Assembly: GCA_027704905.1 (NCBI GenBank)
Contig: CM051018.1
Location: 16,577,028 to 16,641,027 of the forward strand
Length of the DNA: 64,000 bases
Direction: 5' to 3'
Source: Muraenolepis orangiensis
Taxonomy: Eukaryota; Chordata; Actinopteri; Gadiformes; Muraenolepididae
Part shown: positions 1-11,077 of the stretch, piece by piece
How positions within the stretch are numbered: the stretch's first letter is position 1
Layout of the letters: every line of letters begins with the position of its first letter
Made by a program: the position numbers and the translations under genes
The notes under the pieces: model-generated
The model's database searches: none
What the model saw: only the letters and a program-made list of their open reading frames with translations
Told to the model about the DNA's origin: nothing

Positions 1-455
1 TGACACAGGCCTTTCCTCCAGTTAAGGAGTAAGTAAATACATTTGTATTACATTTTATTTATTGATGACTTAATATAGTCTTTTTTTATGACTAGAAGAT
101 ATAATATTTTGTGTTATATGTAATATGCCTTGTATTTTTGCTAGTAAGCCCAGTTATCTTGAAAAAAATTGTTCAAGCATGTGCGAGTTTTCAATTGAAA
201 ACTGTAAAGTGATACAATTAGATTGTGCCACAAAAATGTTGTAAATGTATCTTAACATATTGTATTTTTTATTTTATTTTGATATGGCCTCAAAATGCTG
301 TGCAATCTGTCAATAACCACTGTTTAACATTGTTCAATTGAGTATATTATCTTTTTTGTCAAAGCTAAAATAGGTTTTGTCATGATACATAGAATTGTAA
401 TTTGTTATTTCTGTTCAATCAATTTTGTTTATAGTTTGCAACTTGCAATAAAATA
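1..455 (+). other. Possible 3' end of an upstream plus-strand gene (mostly 3' UTR-like)
   Basis: The first 30-40 bases are open in two frames that close at stop codons near 25 and 33, and AT-rich sequence follows with an AATAAA at 447-452. This would fit the last few codons and 3' UTR of a gene lying left of the window. The coding piece is too short to identify, and AT-rich intergenic DNA would look the same. Confidence 0.25.
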
Positions 456-2066
456 TTGTATTGAACACATTTTGTATTAATCACTCATAAACAAGTAGAG
501 GAAAAATGAAGGAAAATACATTTTGTACTGTGTATTGTAAACACATACCAAAATAAAATATATAAATATTTGTATACATACTTTTACATTTGTAATATGT
601 ATGTATTATAATATTAACTACAGTTTAAAGTTATAGTTACTCATTTCATTATTTATATTTTTTAAATCTTTCACCACTTTGCATTATTAAGTGTTATGGA
701 GGGCTGTGAACGGGAATGGGTATTTTACAACATGTCTTTTGTTTGAAGAGGAGCTGATAACAGGCCACTGGACTGCCATTACCCTGGACAATACAACTAT
801 TCCATTGTCTGCAGGGCCTGTTCTCTTAGATAAGTCACTATTACGTCAGTTGTGTCAACCAAAATATAAGCACATAAAATGGACTTGTGTTCAGGAGCCA
901 CATTTGGCATTGGGTTACACAACTGTATAAATGCTTACTGTTTTCTTATATATTTTGGATGGAACACAGTCTTCCAGTTGTTGATAATAAAAATCCAAAA
1001 AAATCAATTGTACTCTGTTCGTACTCTAAAACGTTTCAGTTATATTACTAATCTTCCCATTAATGTGCTGATAAGTGGATTGGGTTATTATTTATGTGTG
1101 GGGATTCATATGAATTAACTTACACAGCACATTCATTAAAATGACATGCCAGCATCGACAAGTGAAGACAAATTTGAAATGTTGCCATTATGGCACAAGC
1201 CACAGACAATTAAGGAAGCATGTCTACCAGATCCTGCCACCATTTCAACTGGGGAGCAGCTTAAAGTCCATTGTTAGCTAATGGCTGTGTCTAATTGCTG
1301 TGTTCAGAGCTACTCAAGCATGAACACGACCCTAGTGTACCACAAGCCCTTGTTGTATTACGCATACGATATCTATATCCTTCTAATAATAGCCTTGTTC
1401 AATCTCAGCTACTCCATACACATTTCATTAGCCTATAATTAATTAGATTTGGTTGGCAACATTTGAAATGATTCTTAGTCAACTTGCTGATCTAGAAATA
1501 AAGATTGACCCTTGCAGGCCAGCTAACTAACATAACACATATACAAAACTACTAAATGTTTTCATGACTGACAAAGAGACACCCGAATGGTTTATGCCCT
1601 GTTCAGTTTTTTTTATGTCTGGCCTTATGTAAGGTTAATTTTTAGTCTGAGATGTATACATATTTGAGTGTTGGGTCAGAGGGTAGAGGAACCCTATGAC
1701 ACAGATGGTCATCATAGACTCATTAAGACGCTCCCATGAATGTTTGCATACACAACAAACACTTCCTGACAGCGAGCAAGACAGAACACAACGGACGGGC
1801 AGAGTCAAAAGTGTGCAATGTTGAGGGGGGGGGGGGGGCTATCGCTCTACGGATGAGAGAACAGTGGCTATAGGCAAGCAGATTCACAAGCAGCCAACAG
1901 CCGTCAAGATGTGAAATATATCACAGGACTGCTATTTTCTGCTTTGTAATACTGAATTGTGTCAGGGTTGTTTTCATTAGGACAATTGTAAGGACAGGAT
2001 AGAATACATGCATATATTGTTTACATACCTGTATGGTAGCCATGACGCACATTTGTTATGTACTTA

Positions 2067-2068
<2 letters not shown>
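456..2068. other. Intergenic, no gene recognised
   Basis: AT-rich spacer. Open frames at 691-930 and 879-1118 show no recognisable domain and no splice context. A G run lies near 1826-1838. The stretch 1140-1510 is less repetitive and holds a homeodomain-like TAATTAATTA core near 1437; it could be conserved noncoding DNA but this cannot be shown from one sequence. Confidence 0.4.

Positions 2069-2113
<45 letters not shown>
2069..2113. repeat. (TA)n microsatellite, target of the Tc1 insertion
   Basis: Pure TA repeat ending directly at the left end of the Tc1 element. TA resumes on the right side at 3770-3781, so the transposon inserted inside a pre-existing TA tract. Confidence 0.9.
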
Positions 2114-2116
<3 letters not shown>

Positions 2117-3769
2117 TGCTGCTCGAAAGTATGTGAACCCCTTGAACAGTTAAGAGTTTTCTGTTGTTTTACCATGATTTTCCTATTTTATCATCACAAG
2201 TTTTACATATATGAAATGTCAGGTTTATGTTTAACAGTTCCATGTACTTTTTTAGAGGGAATTGTGTGAGTAGCCAAAAAAATACATGAAACATGGAATT
2301 AGTGGATGTGCAAAAGTAAGTGAACCCCCAGCTGTATTGGTAAAGTCAAGGAGGTAACAGATTCAGGTGAAACACTTTTGGGTGCTTAATTAGTCAATTA
2401 AGCAAACCAATCAAATGAGACATCATTAGGAAAAGGGTTGGACAACACAGATTAAAAGAGAGAGAAAAACAACCAAACGACTGCAGTGCCAGGGTGTACC
2501 CATACGAATCAACCATGCCAAGAGGAAAGGAGATACCCGAGGAAATCAAGAAAATGGTACTGACAGCCCATCAGTCTAGAGAAGGCTACAAGACAATCTC
2601 CAAACGATTCCAGCTCCATCCATCCACGGTGAGGCAAATAATTTACAAATGGAGGGCGTCCAAGATGACCGCATCTTTGCCTAGAAGTGGACGCCCATTA
2701 AAACTAACATCAAGAAGCACCCGTAGAATAATAAATCAGGTAAAGGACAACCCACACATCACCTCTAAAGAGTTGCAGAGCTCTCTGGCAGCGTCAGGTG
2801 TAAATGTACATGCGTCTACAATTAGACGAAAATTGAACCAACACGACATTCATGGGAGGGTTGCTAGAAGGAAGCCTCTGCTCTCCAAAAAGAACAAAGC
2901 TGCCCGTTTAAACTTTGCCAGAGAGAACTTGGACAAACCAGAGGCCTTCTGGAAGTCCATTCTCTGGACAGATGAGTCCAAAATAGAATTATTTGGTCAT
3001 AATCGTAAGCGCTTTGTTTGGAGAAAAACCAACACAGCACATGAAGAAAAGAACCTCATCCCAACAGTGAAGCATGGTGGTGGAAATGTTAAGGTATGGG
3101 GCTGCTTCTCTGCTTCTGGACCTGGACAACTCCATATCATCCAGGGAAACATGAATTCTGAAGTGTATCAGCAAATTCTTGATAAGAATCTCCAGCCATC
3201 AGTCAGGAAGTTGAAACTGGGCCGTAAATGGGTTTTTCAACAAGACAACGACCCAAAACATACCAGCAAATCTACCAAGGAATGGTTCAGAAAAAAGAGG
3301 ATTCGTACTCTGGATTGGCCAAGTCAAAGTCCGGACCTCAATCCAATTGAAATGTTGTGGCTAGACCTGAAGCGGGGGGTACATGCCAGATGTCCCTCCA
3401 ACCTTTCTCAACTGGCTGAGTTCTGCAAGGAAGAGTGGGCAAAAATCCCCCACAGCAGATGCGAGAGACTGGTCAGTGGCTATAGAAAACGTTTGATTGC
3501 AGTAATGGCTGCAAAAGGAGGTGCCACACGCTATTAACCAAAAGGGTTCACATACTTTTGCACAAGTCATATTTTCAGTTTTTGTGGGAGAAACCACTTT
3601 TTTTGAATAAATAATGAAAATACATCATTTTTCTTTGTTTGTGTCCATTATTTGGAAAGTCCTGCTTTACAAATTGGTGTTTGGATATACATTTAATAAG
3701 GTTATTTTACATTTTTGTACAATTACAATGACCATGTCTAGGGGGTTCACATACTTTCGAGCAGCACTG
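2114..3769 (+). mobile_element. Tc1/mariner-family DNA transposon, full length, IR/DR type
   Basis: The element is 1656 bp. Its outer termini are the same 28-base inverted repeat (2114-2141 and the complement of 3742-3769), beginning CAGTGCTGCTCGAAAG and containing TATGTGAACCCC, with TA on both sides as expected for Tc1 target duplication. A second related direct repeat (GCAAAAGTAAGTGAACCCC) lies inside the left end near 2310-2328 and its inverted partner lies at about 3543-3562. Each end therefore carries an outer and an inner transposase-type site about 200 bp apart, the IR/DR layout known from Sleeping Beauty-like fish elements. A single uninterrupted transposase frame sits between the ends. 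Confidence 0.95.
2515..3537 (+). CDS. Tc1-family transposase, 340 aa, apparently intact
   Basis: The frame runs without a stop from ATG at 2515 (context ACCATGCC) to TAA at 3535-3537. The codons just upstream are open too but lack an ATG. The N-terminal ~110 residues form the paired-like helix-turn-helix DNA-binding region (MPRGKEIPEEIKK, HPSTVRQIIYKWR). The catalytic DDE domain shows the first Asp in ILWTDESK, the second in QQDNDPKHTS and the Glu in SPDLNPIEMLW, with DD34E-type spacing typical of Tc1. The glycine-rich GGGNVKVWGCFS segment is also present. About 340 residues is the usual family length. The family cuts and pastes the element at TA sites in the nucleus. Whether this copy is active is unknown; the intact frame and matched ends suggest recent arrival. 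Confidence 0.95.
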   Translation: MPRGKEIPEEIKKMVLTAHQSREGYKTISKRFQLHPSTVRQIIYKWRASKMTASLPRSGRPLKLTSRSTRRIINQVKDNPHITSKELQSSLAASGVNVHASTIRRKLNQHDIHGRVARRKPLLSKKNKAARLNFARENLDKPEAFWKSILWTDESKIELFGHNRKRFVWRKTNTAHEEKNLIPTVKHGGGNVKVWGCFSASGPGQLHIIQGNMNSEVYQQILDKNLQPSVRKLKLGRKWVFQQDNDPKHTSKSTKEWFRKKRIRTLDWPSQSPDLNPIEMLWLDLKRGVHARCPSNLSQLAEFCKEEWAKIPHSRCERLVSGYRKRLIAVMAAKGGATRY

Positions 3770-3781
3770 TATATATATATA

Positions 3782-4141
3782 TGTATATTAATCTTCAACT
3801 GCTGATATAACTACACATCCCTGCTCACTACCTGCTGTATATACATTTATATACATTCATCTTTTGATACAACTGCATACCCCTGCTCACTACCTGTTTA
3901 TACTTTATACTCACCTTGTATAAATATATACCTATAATTCTGCACATATGTCAACTCTAACTCTAAGTTATTTTATAACTGTTTTTAGTAGTAGTTTTGT
4001 AGTAGACTGTTTTTACATATTATTCAACAACTGTACATTATATATTACCATGCAATTTACTACAACATTTGCACTCTGGTTAGATGTATGGTATGTATGT
4101 ACTGTTGTTGTGCTGTGCACTGACAATACATTTGAATCTAA

Positions 4142-4145
<4 letters not shown>
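3782..4145 (+). mobile_element. LINE-like 3' tail fragment
   Basis: The segment ends in a GTGCTGTGCACTGACAATA-like stretch followed by GAATCTAATCTAATA and a TA repeat. From memory this is a typical 3' tail of L2-type fish LINEs. No reverse-transcriptase reading frame is left. A short internal duplication (CCCTGCTCACTACCTG twice, near 3819 and 3881) is present. Family assignment is tentative. Confidence 0.5.
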
Positions 4146-4177
<32 letters not shown>

Positions 4178-4258
4178 GTATACATACATATATTTATTTA
4201 TTTATTTTTGTGCATGTCTTGTATCCTGTCCTTACACTATATGTATAAACATTGTATA

Positions 4259-4322
<64 letters not shown>
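4146..4322. repeat. Two (TA)n microsatellites
   Basis: Pure TA tracts at about 4146-4176 and 4262-4322, separated by an AT-rich spacer. Open reading frames across them are repeat artefacts. 4323-4751 is the pkd2l1 upstream region, where I see no further gene. Confidence 0.9.
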
Positions 4323-4327
<5 letters not shown>

Positions 4328-4751
4328 GGAATGTCCCTTGTCTGGACAAAAACAAGTTGATCGATTTGCAGACGGTGTGAGATTGGAACATACTGTATAT
4401 ATTGTATATACATATGTGTAAATGTTGGATTGGATACGACAATGGGTTGAACCTGCGTATGTGGTATGTTTTTATCTAAAGACAATGTTAAAAGTACTTG
4501 TGCTCGTAACAGTCATTCAGGGGATCTAAATTTGACTTGGCGTGACAGAAACCTACAAAAGGGCCTTCAGCCCCTCCCTTGGCAGCGCTTATGTCATCAC
4601 CCTTTTATCGTCCATCCACCAGCAGGTGTACAAAAGCCTTGACAAGCCTCTGCTGTGCTTCATTTGACCATCCCCATTGACCACTGAAAATATCTCCCAT
4701 AGCCGGAGACACCAAGAGACACCCAGAGATACCCAGGACCCCAGCCAAATC

Positions 4752-7700
4752 ATGAACAACCGGGCTGAGAGCCACTTCAGCGGGCAGATGGAGCGTGAGT
4801 TGGAGCGGGTGGGAAACGGGGCCTGGGTGAACCAGGGCTTCTGCGGCACACCTCCGCCCCTGCCGAGGGTGGTCAGCACCATCTACGATCCCCAGTCCGT
4901 CTTCCCGGGCTCGGGCTCAGTGGACAGCGTGTGCATACCGGACGCCGGAACCCCTCAGTTGTTCAAGGAGCAGCCGGAGTCCCCAGTGAAGAAGCGGAGA
5001 GGCTGTTGTTCCTTTGTCAAAGGTAGGCTGCTCCCCCCCTTCAATATTTCAAAATACATGTCCAGAATCAAATGTTTAATGAACCTACCCGAGTTGCGTA
5101 CTGAAACTCACAAAAATATATATCTGTTTTTTCTTTGAAAATGTACCAGAATCTGTACCAGAATGGTTACTTTATAACCATGGATATCATTATTATTCCT
5201 ATCATATTCATTATTCCGAATCCAAAGAACCCATACTTATAAAGTAATGGGTATAAAATACATCAGCTTACCATCGGGTCACTGATCATGATGAACTACA
5301 ATGTATCTGCAGGGATGTGGGGCACAACTCTGACTGAAGACACCACCAACAACCGAGAGCAGTTCATGCGGACCACACTCAGGGAGTTACTGGTCTATCT
5401 GGTGTTCCTGGTAGATATATGCCTTTGTAAGTGCACTGTGGCTAACTAACATCAATATGCATGTATTTAGGGGTTTTCAGAATTCAAATTAGGAGTGACA
5501 TTTTATTGGGATTCCCCAAAGACAACAACAACATTGTGTTAGAGAAAAGTATAACGTGAGCAGGGCTACAACATATGCATATTTTCTATTGTCATCGTCG
5601 TGACCAGAAATGATGGTCACTGTGATAGAGCATCCTCTGAGCAGGTTGTAACTGTGGTACACCTGTTTACCATGTTGATTTATCACCGACTGCTTATGGC
5701 CGTCCACTATAAATGTCCTTCCTCCCCATCTCATTCAGCTTGAAGCTATTGTCCGGCTGAACAGCATCGGTGAAAGGAACACAGGGTCTGCTGGTTTGCT
5801 TTCCACTGATAAGAGCTTTGGCCTCAGCCATTGACCCTTTGTTCTGTTTAGATTGGCATTGTTTGATGATGCTCTTAGCGGCTGGCCAATACGTGCACTC
5901 TTCAAACAAATTAATGCCCCTAATCTCACCCCGTTTGACTGCTATGGCGGAAACATAACAGGACTTGAATGGGGGCTTGCGTGAGTGTGTGCTCCTGACT
6001 TAGCCTTATCTTGTCCCCATTGAATGAGGCAACATTTTAAAGATGAGCCTGAGCAAAGCCTGATATGGGTCCATGATTGTGCATGACAATGTGCGTGTGT
6101 TGTCTTTCAGTGACATATGGAATGACGAGCTCAAGCACCTACTATTACACCAAAGCCATGACGGACCTGTTTGTGAACACAGCCGGTGACGGCGGTGTTG
6201 CGTTTCAGTCTATTGACAGTATGGCTGACTTTTGGATCGTGAGTATTTTCCTTCATCTTCGCAATAAGAAATACAGTTTGAAATCAGAAATCATATTAGT
6301 CGTTTGTGAGACAAGATCAACATAACAGGACTTGAATGGGGGCTTGCGTGAGAATTTTTAGATACCCATTATGGCACCCATTATGTTGCCATTTTTAGGG
6401 GAATTTCCATCCATAAAAATTATATTTTGAAACATCTATTTCCATTTCTGGACAGTATGCCAAGGGCCCCTTGCTGGACGGCCTCTACTGGACCAAATGG
6501 TACAACAACCAGCCCCTTGCCAGTGGAGAGCGGTCCTTCATCTACTACGAGAACATGCTGCTGGGTGTCCCGCGGATGCGCCAGATCAAGATCAAGAACA
6601 ACTCCTGCAAGGTCCACAGCGACTTCCAGGACGAAATCACAGGATGCTTCGATGTCTACAACGAGATCAAGGAGGACGACATGGGCTTCGGAGACATCAA
6701 CAGCACTGCGTGAGCTAATCGTTCTTGTCCTTCCTGTCGTTTCATTTTTTAAAGTGCATTGTTCATGCAGCACACAGTGTGCACTAAAGATTCTAGTTTG
6801 ACTAGATTTCACTTATTTTTTTTCCCCGTCAGATGGACATACCATACAGAGAAAGAGATCAAGGGTTCGGCACACTGGGGGATGCTAACCACATACAGTG
6901 GTGCGGGGTACTACCAGGACCTGAATACAACCAAGGAGGAGAGCGCCGCCGCGTTGAGCGAACTGATAGCCAATCTGTGGTTGGACCGGGGAACCAGAGC
7001 GGTCTTCATTGACTTCTCCACCTACAACGCCAACATCAACATGTTCTGCGTCATCAGGTCAACGAGAACAAACAAACCGTGACTATTTTACTAATTCTTC
7101 TTTCAACTGAAATACCTTAATACCAATAATGATGATGATCAATTAATTTCTGCAGATTGCTGGTTGAATTCCCAGCATCTGGTGGCGCTATTCCTTCCTA
7201 CCAGATAAGAACAGTGAAACTGATCCGCTATATCAGCATCTGGGATTACTTCATCCTCGCCTGCGAGTGTGTCTTCTGCTTGTTTATCCTCTATTATATT
7301 GTAGAGGAGGTTCTTGAGCTACGAATACACAAGTTATCTTACTTCAAAAGCGTCTGGAACATTTTGGACATTGTTATAATACTGGTGAGGGAATTTCTGG
7401 AGAGGCTTGTTTTGGCAAATCTTTTCTTTCAGTCTTTTCAGCCATAGCTGAATGACTGACATGTTTTCGACTATAAGCTGTACAACCCCAATAACTTCAT
7501 AATTTTACTTCACAGCTTGCCATCGTTGCAGTCATTTTCAACGTTTTCCGCACTGTCAAAGTAGATACGCTGCTTGGCAAGCTTTTGCAACAACCAGACA
7601 TCTATGCAGATTTTGAATTCCTGGCATTCTGGCAAACACAATACAATAATATGAATGCAGTGAACTTGTTCTTCGCTTGGATTAAGGTAAGAAACTACTA

Positions 7701-9952
7701 ACCAGAAGGCCTGGTGCCATTGTGTCCATAGCCATTCAAAGCGTAGTGCCTGGCTTTCATTCGTTCATGTTCTGGTCATCCCTACAGATTTTCAAATACA
7801 TCAGTTTCAACAAGACCATGACTCAACTTTCGTCCACGCTGGGTCGATGTGCAAAAGACATCCTTGGATTCGCAGTCATGTTCTTCATTGTGTTTTTTGC
7901 TTACGCTCAACTTGGTTATTTGCTCTTTGGAACGGAGGTGGATTCCTTCAGCACCTTTGTCAAGTGCATGTAAGAATCCTAAGAGCGCCTGAGAGTTTGA
8001 GTTTAGAGTTTAGGTCGGATAAATAAGCAGTATTGGAGGATTGAATCCTCTTTATTCAAGATTCAAGATTTGTATATGCCATATGCAACAAATACAATGA
8101 AATGCTTACTCCCCATTCCCTCCCGCAGTATCAAGTTCTAAAACACAAGACTATAAAAAATACTATACACAATAAAAAATGAACATAAAAGTGGCTGAAG
8201 GATATATATATATATACAATTGTGCAAATGTGTTTCTCTGCACTTAACCCATCCTAGTATTAGGAGCAGTGGGCAGCTATTGTATATACAGTGCCCGGGG
8301 GGCATTGTAGGGGTCTGGTGCCTTGCTCAAAGGCACCTCGGCAGTGCCCAGGAGGCGAACTGGCACCTTTTTCCAAGTACCATTTCTCACTTCGTACTTA
8401 ACTGGCGACCCTCCGGTTCCCAAGCCAAGTCCCAACAGACTGAGCTACTGCCGCCCCCATTATTGTGTTCTCTAATTCTTATTTTCCCTTTAGGTTTACA
8501 CAGCTCAGAATCATTCTTGGTGACTTTGATTACAATGCCATTGAGCGTGCCAACAGGGTTCTGGGGCCCATCTACTTTTTCACCTATGTGTTCTTTGTTT
8601 TTTTCGTTCTGCTGGTAAGTCATCCCAGATCCCCTCTTCCAGACAGTGATATCAACTTGAGGACGGAGGGTGCCCTCAAATTCATTCTGCCATTATTTTT
8701 TGGTTCCTAGAATATGTTTTTGGCCATCATAAACGACACATACTCTGAGGTGAAAGAGGAGCTCTCTACACAGAAAGACGAACTACAGATTACTGACATC
8801 ATCAAGCAGGTAACCGCATCATCACCTAGTGTGAACATTGAATGGAGAGCAACACGTTCTACACATGTACCTGCAACAATGCAAGTAAAAATGTCCTCTC
8901 TTTCTAATGCAGAGCTATATGAAAACATTCATGAAGTTGAAGCTCAAAAAGGAGAAAATATCAGATGTTCACAAAGCCCTACGGTCTAAATCGGGGGAGA
9001 TTGAATTCAAGGATTTCAGAGAAACCCTGAAGGAGTAAGTGTTTTAAAAACTAAACACATTTAAAAGGAGCTGCCACAATACTACTACATTCTAAACCTT
9101 ACCTTGGTCCTACTTCTGCAAGGATGGGACATGCCGACCATGAAATCTCTGCAGCTTTCTCTCGGTTTGACTATGATGGCAACCAAGTTCTAGACCAAAA
9201 AGAGCAAGAAAGGATGAAGGCAGAACTGGAGGAAAATAGGGTTTGTAACTAATTTACCATTGATACATCTCACATGGTGAATGTGTTCAATGATAAGGTA
9301 GTTCCTAGTCTAACCTGTCAAATAAACCTGTCTTTTTTTTTGCACGTTCTTCAGGATGCACTCAGTGCTGAACTCAACAAGCTTGGGATGGACTACGATA
9401 AAGGTCTGGAGGATGAGACGTCTTTTAAGACCGCTCAGAAGGAAACGTCCGATCAAACCATAGCGGAGAATGGGGAGTTTCAGAGGTGAGATTACCATTT
9501 ATAAGGCTACCGGTACCATTGTACTCATTCAGGACATAAAAAGGCTGATAATGCATCATGGACATATCCAAACCTACTCGCACACTCACAACGAATGTCA
9601 CTCTCGGTTGATCACAATGTACTATGAACAGTGCAAACCAAGCTAACGGGGAAAATATGTTTTTTTGGATAAAAGGTTGTCCAAACAGGTTCTTAATCTG
9701 GAAGGCTCTGTTGCGGCCATTGTGCCACAGGTGGAAATGATTATGATGAAACTGGGACTCAAGGAAACGGTAAGGAAACCAATGTGATATCTTCAATATT
9801 GAGCTATTGGGATTATTGTTGTATAGATCTGCATTTATAACTTGTATTATTTGCCTTTTGCCTTTATCCAGACCAATGAATCAGATAAAACTGAGACACC
9901 ATACTGGAGAGCATTCCCTTCTGTCAGTTCCTTACAAAATGCTCAAAAGTAA
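4752..9952 (+). CDS. pkd2l1: Polycystin-2-like 1 (TRPP3) non-selective cation channel, 15 exons, 779 aa
   Basis: TRPP-family calcium-permeable channel subunit, located in the plasma membrane or cilium of sensory and CSF-contacting cells in other vertebrates. Exons: 4752-5022, 5313-5426, 6111-6238, 6456-6709, 6833-7057, 7156-7384, 7516-7686, 7788-7969, 8494-8614, 8711-8809, 8913-9034, 9123-9240, 9355-9485, 9676-9769, 9872-9952. All junctions are GT-AG and keep frame. In order the protein shows a cytosolic N-terminus, the first membrane segment (LRELLVYLVFLVDIC), the extracellular polycystin/TOP domain (SFIYYENMLLGVPR, WLDRGTRAVFIDFSTYNANI), S2-S6, the pore helix and filter (RIILGDFDYNAI), an EF-hand (DYDGNQVLDQKE, about residues 650-661) and a C-terminal coiled coil. 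It aligns along its length with human PKD2L1 (805 aa), and better than with PKD2. ATG 4752 is the first in the open frame. Introns 2 and 3 share a 34-bp repeat, and intron 8 holds a SINE. Confidence 0.97.
5952..5985 (+). repeat. 34-bp direct repeat, copy 1 (pkd2l1 intron 2)
   Basis: It begins AACATAACAGGACTTG and is identical to 6319-6352 in intron 3. The two copies flank exon 3 of pkd2l1, with starts 367 bp apart. Confidence 0.95.
6319..6352 (+). repeat. 34-bp direct repeat, copy 2 (pkd2l1 intron 3)
   Basis: Exact second copy of 5952-5985. The sequence differs immediately outside the repeat on both sides. Confidence 0.95.
8036..8464 (-). mobile_element. tRNA-derived SINE in pkd2l1 intron 8, minus orientation
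   Basis: On the minus strand the element starts near 8458 with a tRNA-like head (CAGTAGCTCAGTCTGTTGGG as A box and GAGGGTCGCCAGTT as a B-box-like region). It ends near 8040 with a tail containing GAGTAAGCATTTCATTGTAT and CTTGAATCTTGAATAAAGAG. A shorter relative is at 19818-20012, and the tail resembles a LINE-like fragment at 49740-49822. It lies wholly within an intron, so the coding sequence is unaffected. Confidence 0.8.
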
Positions 9953-11075
9953 TCCAAGTACACATTATATGACTCTCATATGTAACCCAAGTAGAAAAGA
10001 CCTCACAGTTGAACAGAGTGTTGTCACTTGTAATAATGAGCAAACAACTGTGCTTTGCGACATCTCAATGGTGTTTGGTGGTGTGCCATTTTGCATTCGG
10101 CACTTCGGCAAGGATCTTGTGGCATGAACATACTTTAACAGTGATCCAATCAATATTAAAAGAAAATCAAGTATAATCAGAACCATATTAAATTGCCTTA
10201 ATCAATGTTCTTCAATCTAATAATTTAGATAGCCTACCACAAACTGCAAGCATGCATTATGTGCATATAGGTATATCTGCTTGATATGAGATAACCAACA
10301 TGAGGTTATAGGTTACTGCATAGTGTGGTAGAACTTGCATTAAAACAATATTATTATGTGGTTAGCTTGGATTGCTATTGCTGTCGTAATAATCTTCAAT
10401 TTGGTGTTTGTTTATATCTAGCTATTTCCACAACAGTACAAAGTTTAATTAAATACATGTTTACTAGGGAATCATTAGCTCAAATGTCCATTGTCTCCCG
10501 CTTATTAGCTCAAATGTATATCAGACTAAATGAATGTAATCAATGTTAATGCTTATTTGCCTTTGTCAATTAACTGTGACAGGGCTATATTTGAATATAT
10601 TATACATACTTGCTAACAAACTATTAGATCAATGTACACGTTTTCTAAATGCTTAAGAATGTGTATATTACGTGCATGTAGTACATGGTAAACTGTAATT
10701 GTAATGTGGATTAGTTAACCAAAATGCTAGACAATTCCTGCAATGTTGAATTGTAATTAAATTGTCTTTCATTAACTTTAAAACTTTGTCCAAAACTTTA
10801 ATTCACAAAAGACACGAGATATATTAGCTTGCAAATCAGCACAATATTCATAATAATATATGGGTAAGCTTTAATGTTTACTCTGTACAAAAATTGCATA
10901 TTTGTATGAATGTTCACACAAAAATCTGTCAATTATGTATGTATTGTATATATAAATGTAGTGCTACTTTCACAATAAGAGCACTAACACATACTAAAGT
11001 AAATGCATATATTGGTGCTGGTAGTTTACATTTATATGTCAAGCATTGAATAGAATAAATGTTCATGAATAACAT
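9953..11075 (+). other. pkd2l1: pkd2l1 3' UTR
   Basis: AT-rich noncoding sequence after the stop codon, with an AATAAA at 11054-11059 that would end the transcript at about 11.07 kb. The exact 3' end is inferred. Open frames at 9965-10186 and 10325-10549 look fortuitous. Confidence 0.6.
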
Positions 11076-11077
11076 GT

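Noticed and set aside
691..1118. Two overlapping plus-strand open frames of 79 codons
   Set aside because: No recognisable domain, splice sites or codon bias, and the sequence around them is AT-rich intergenic DNA.
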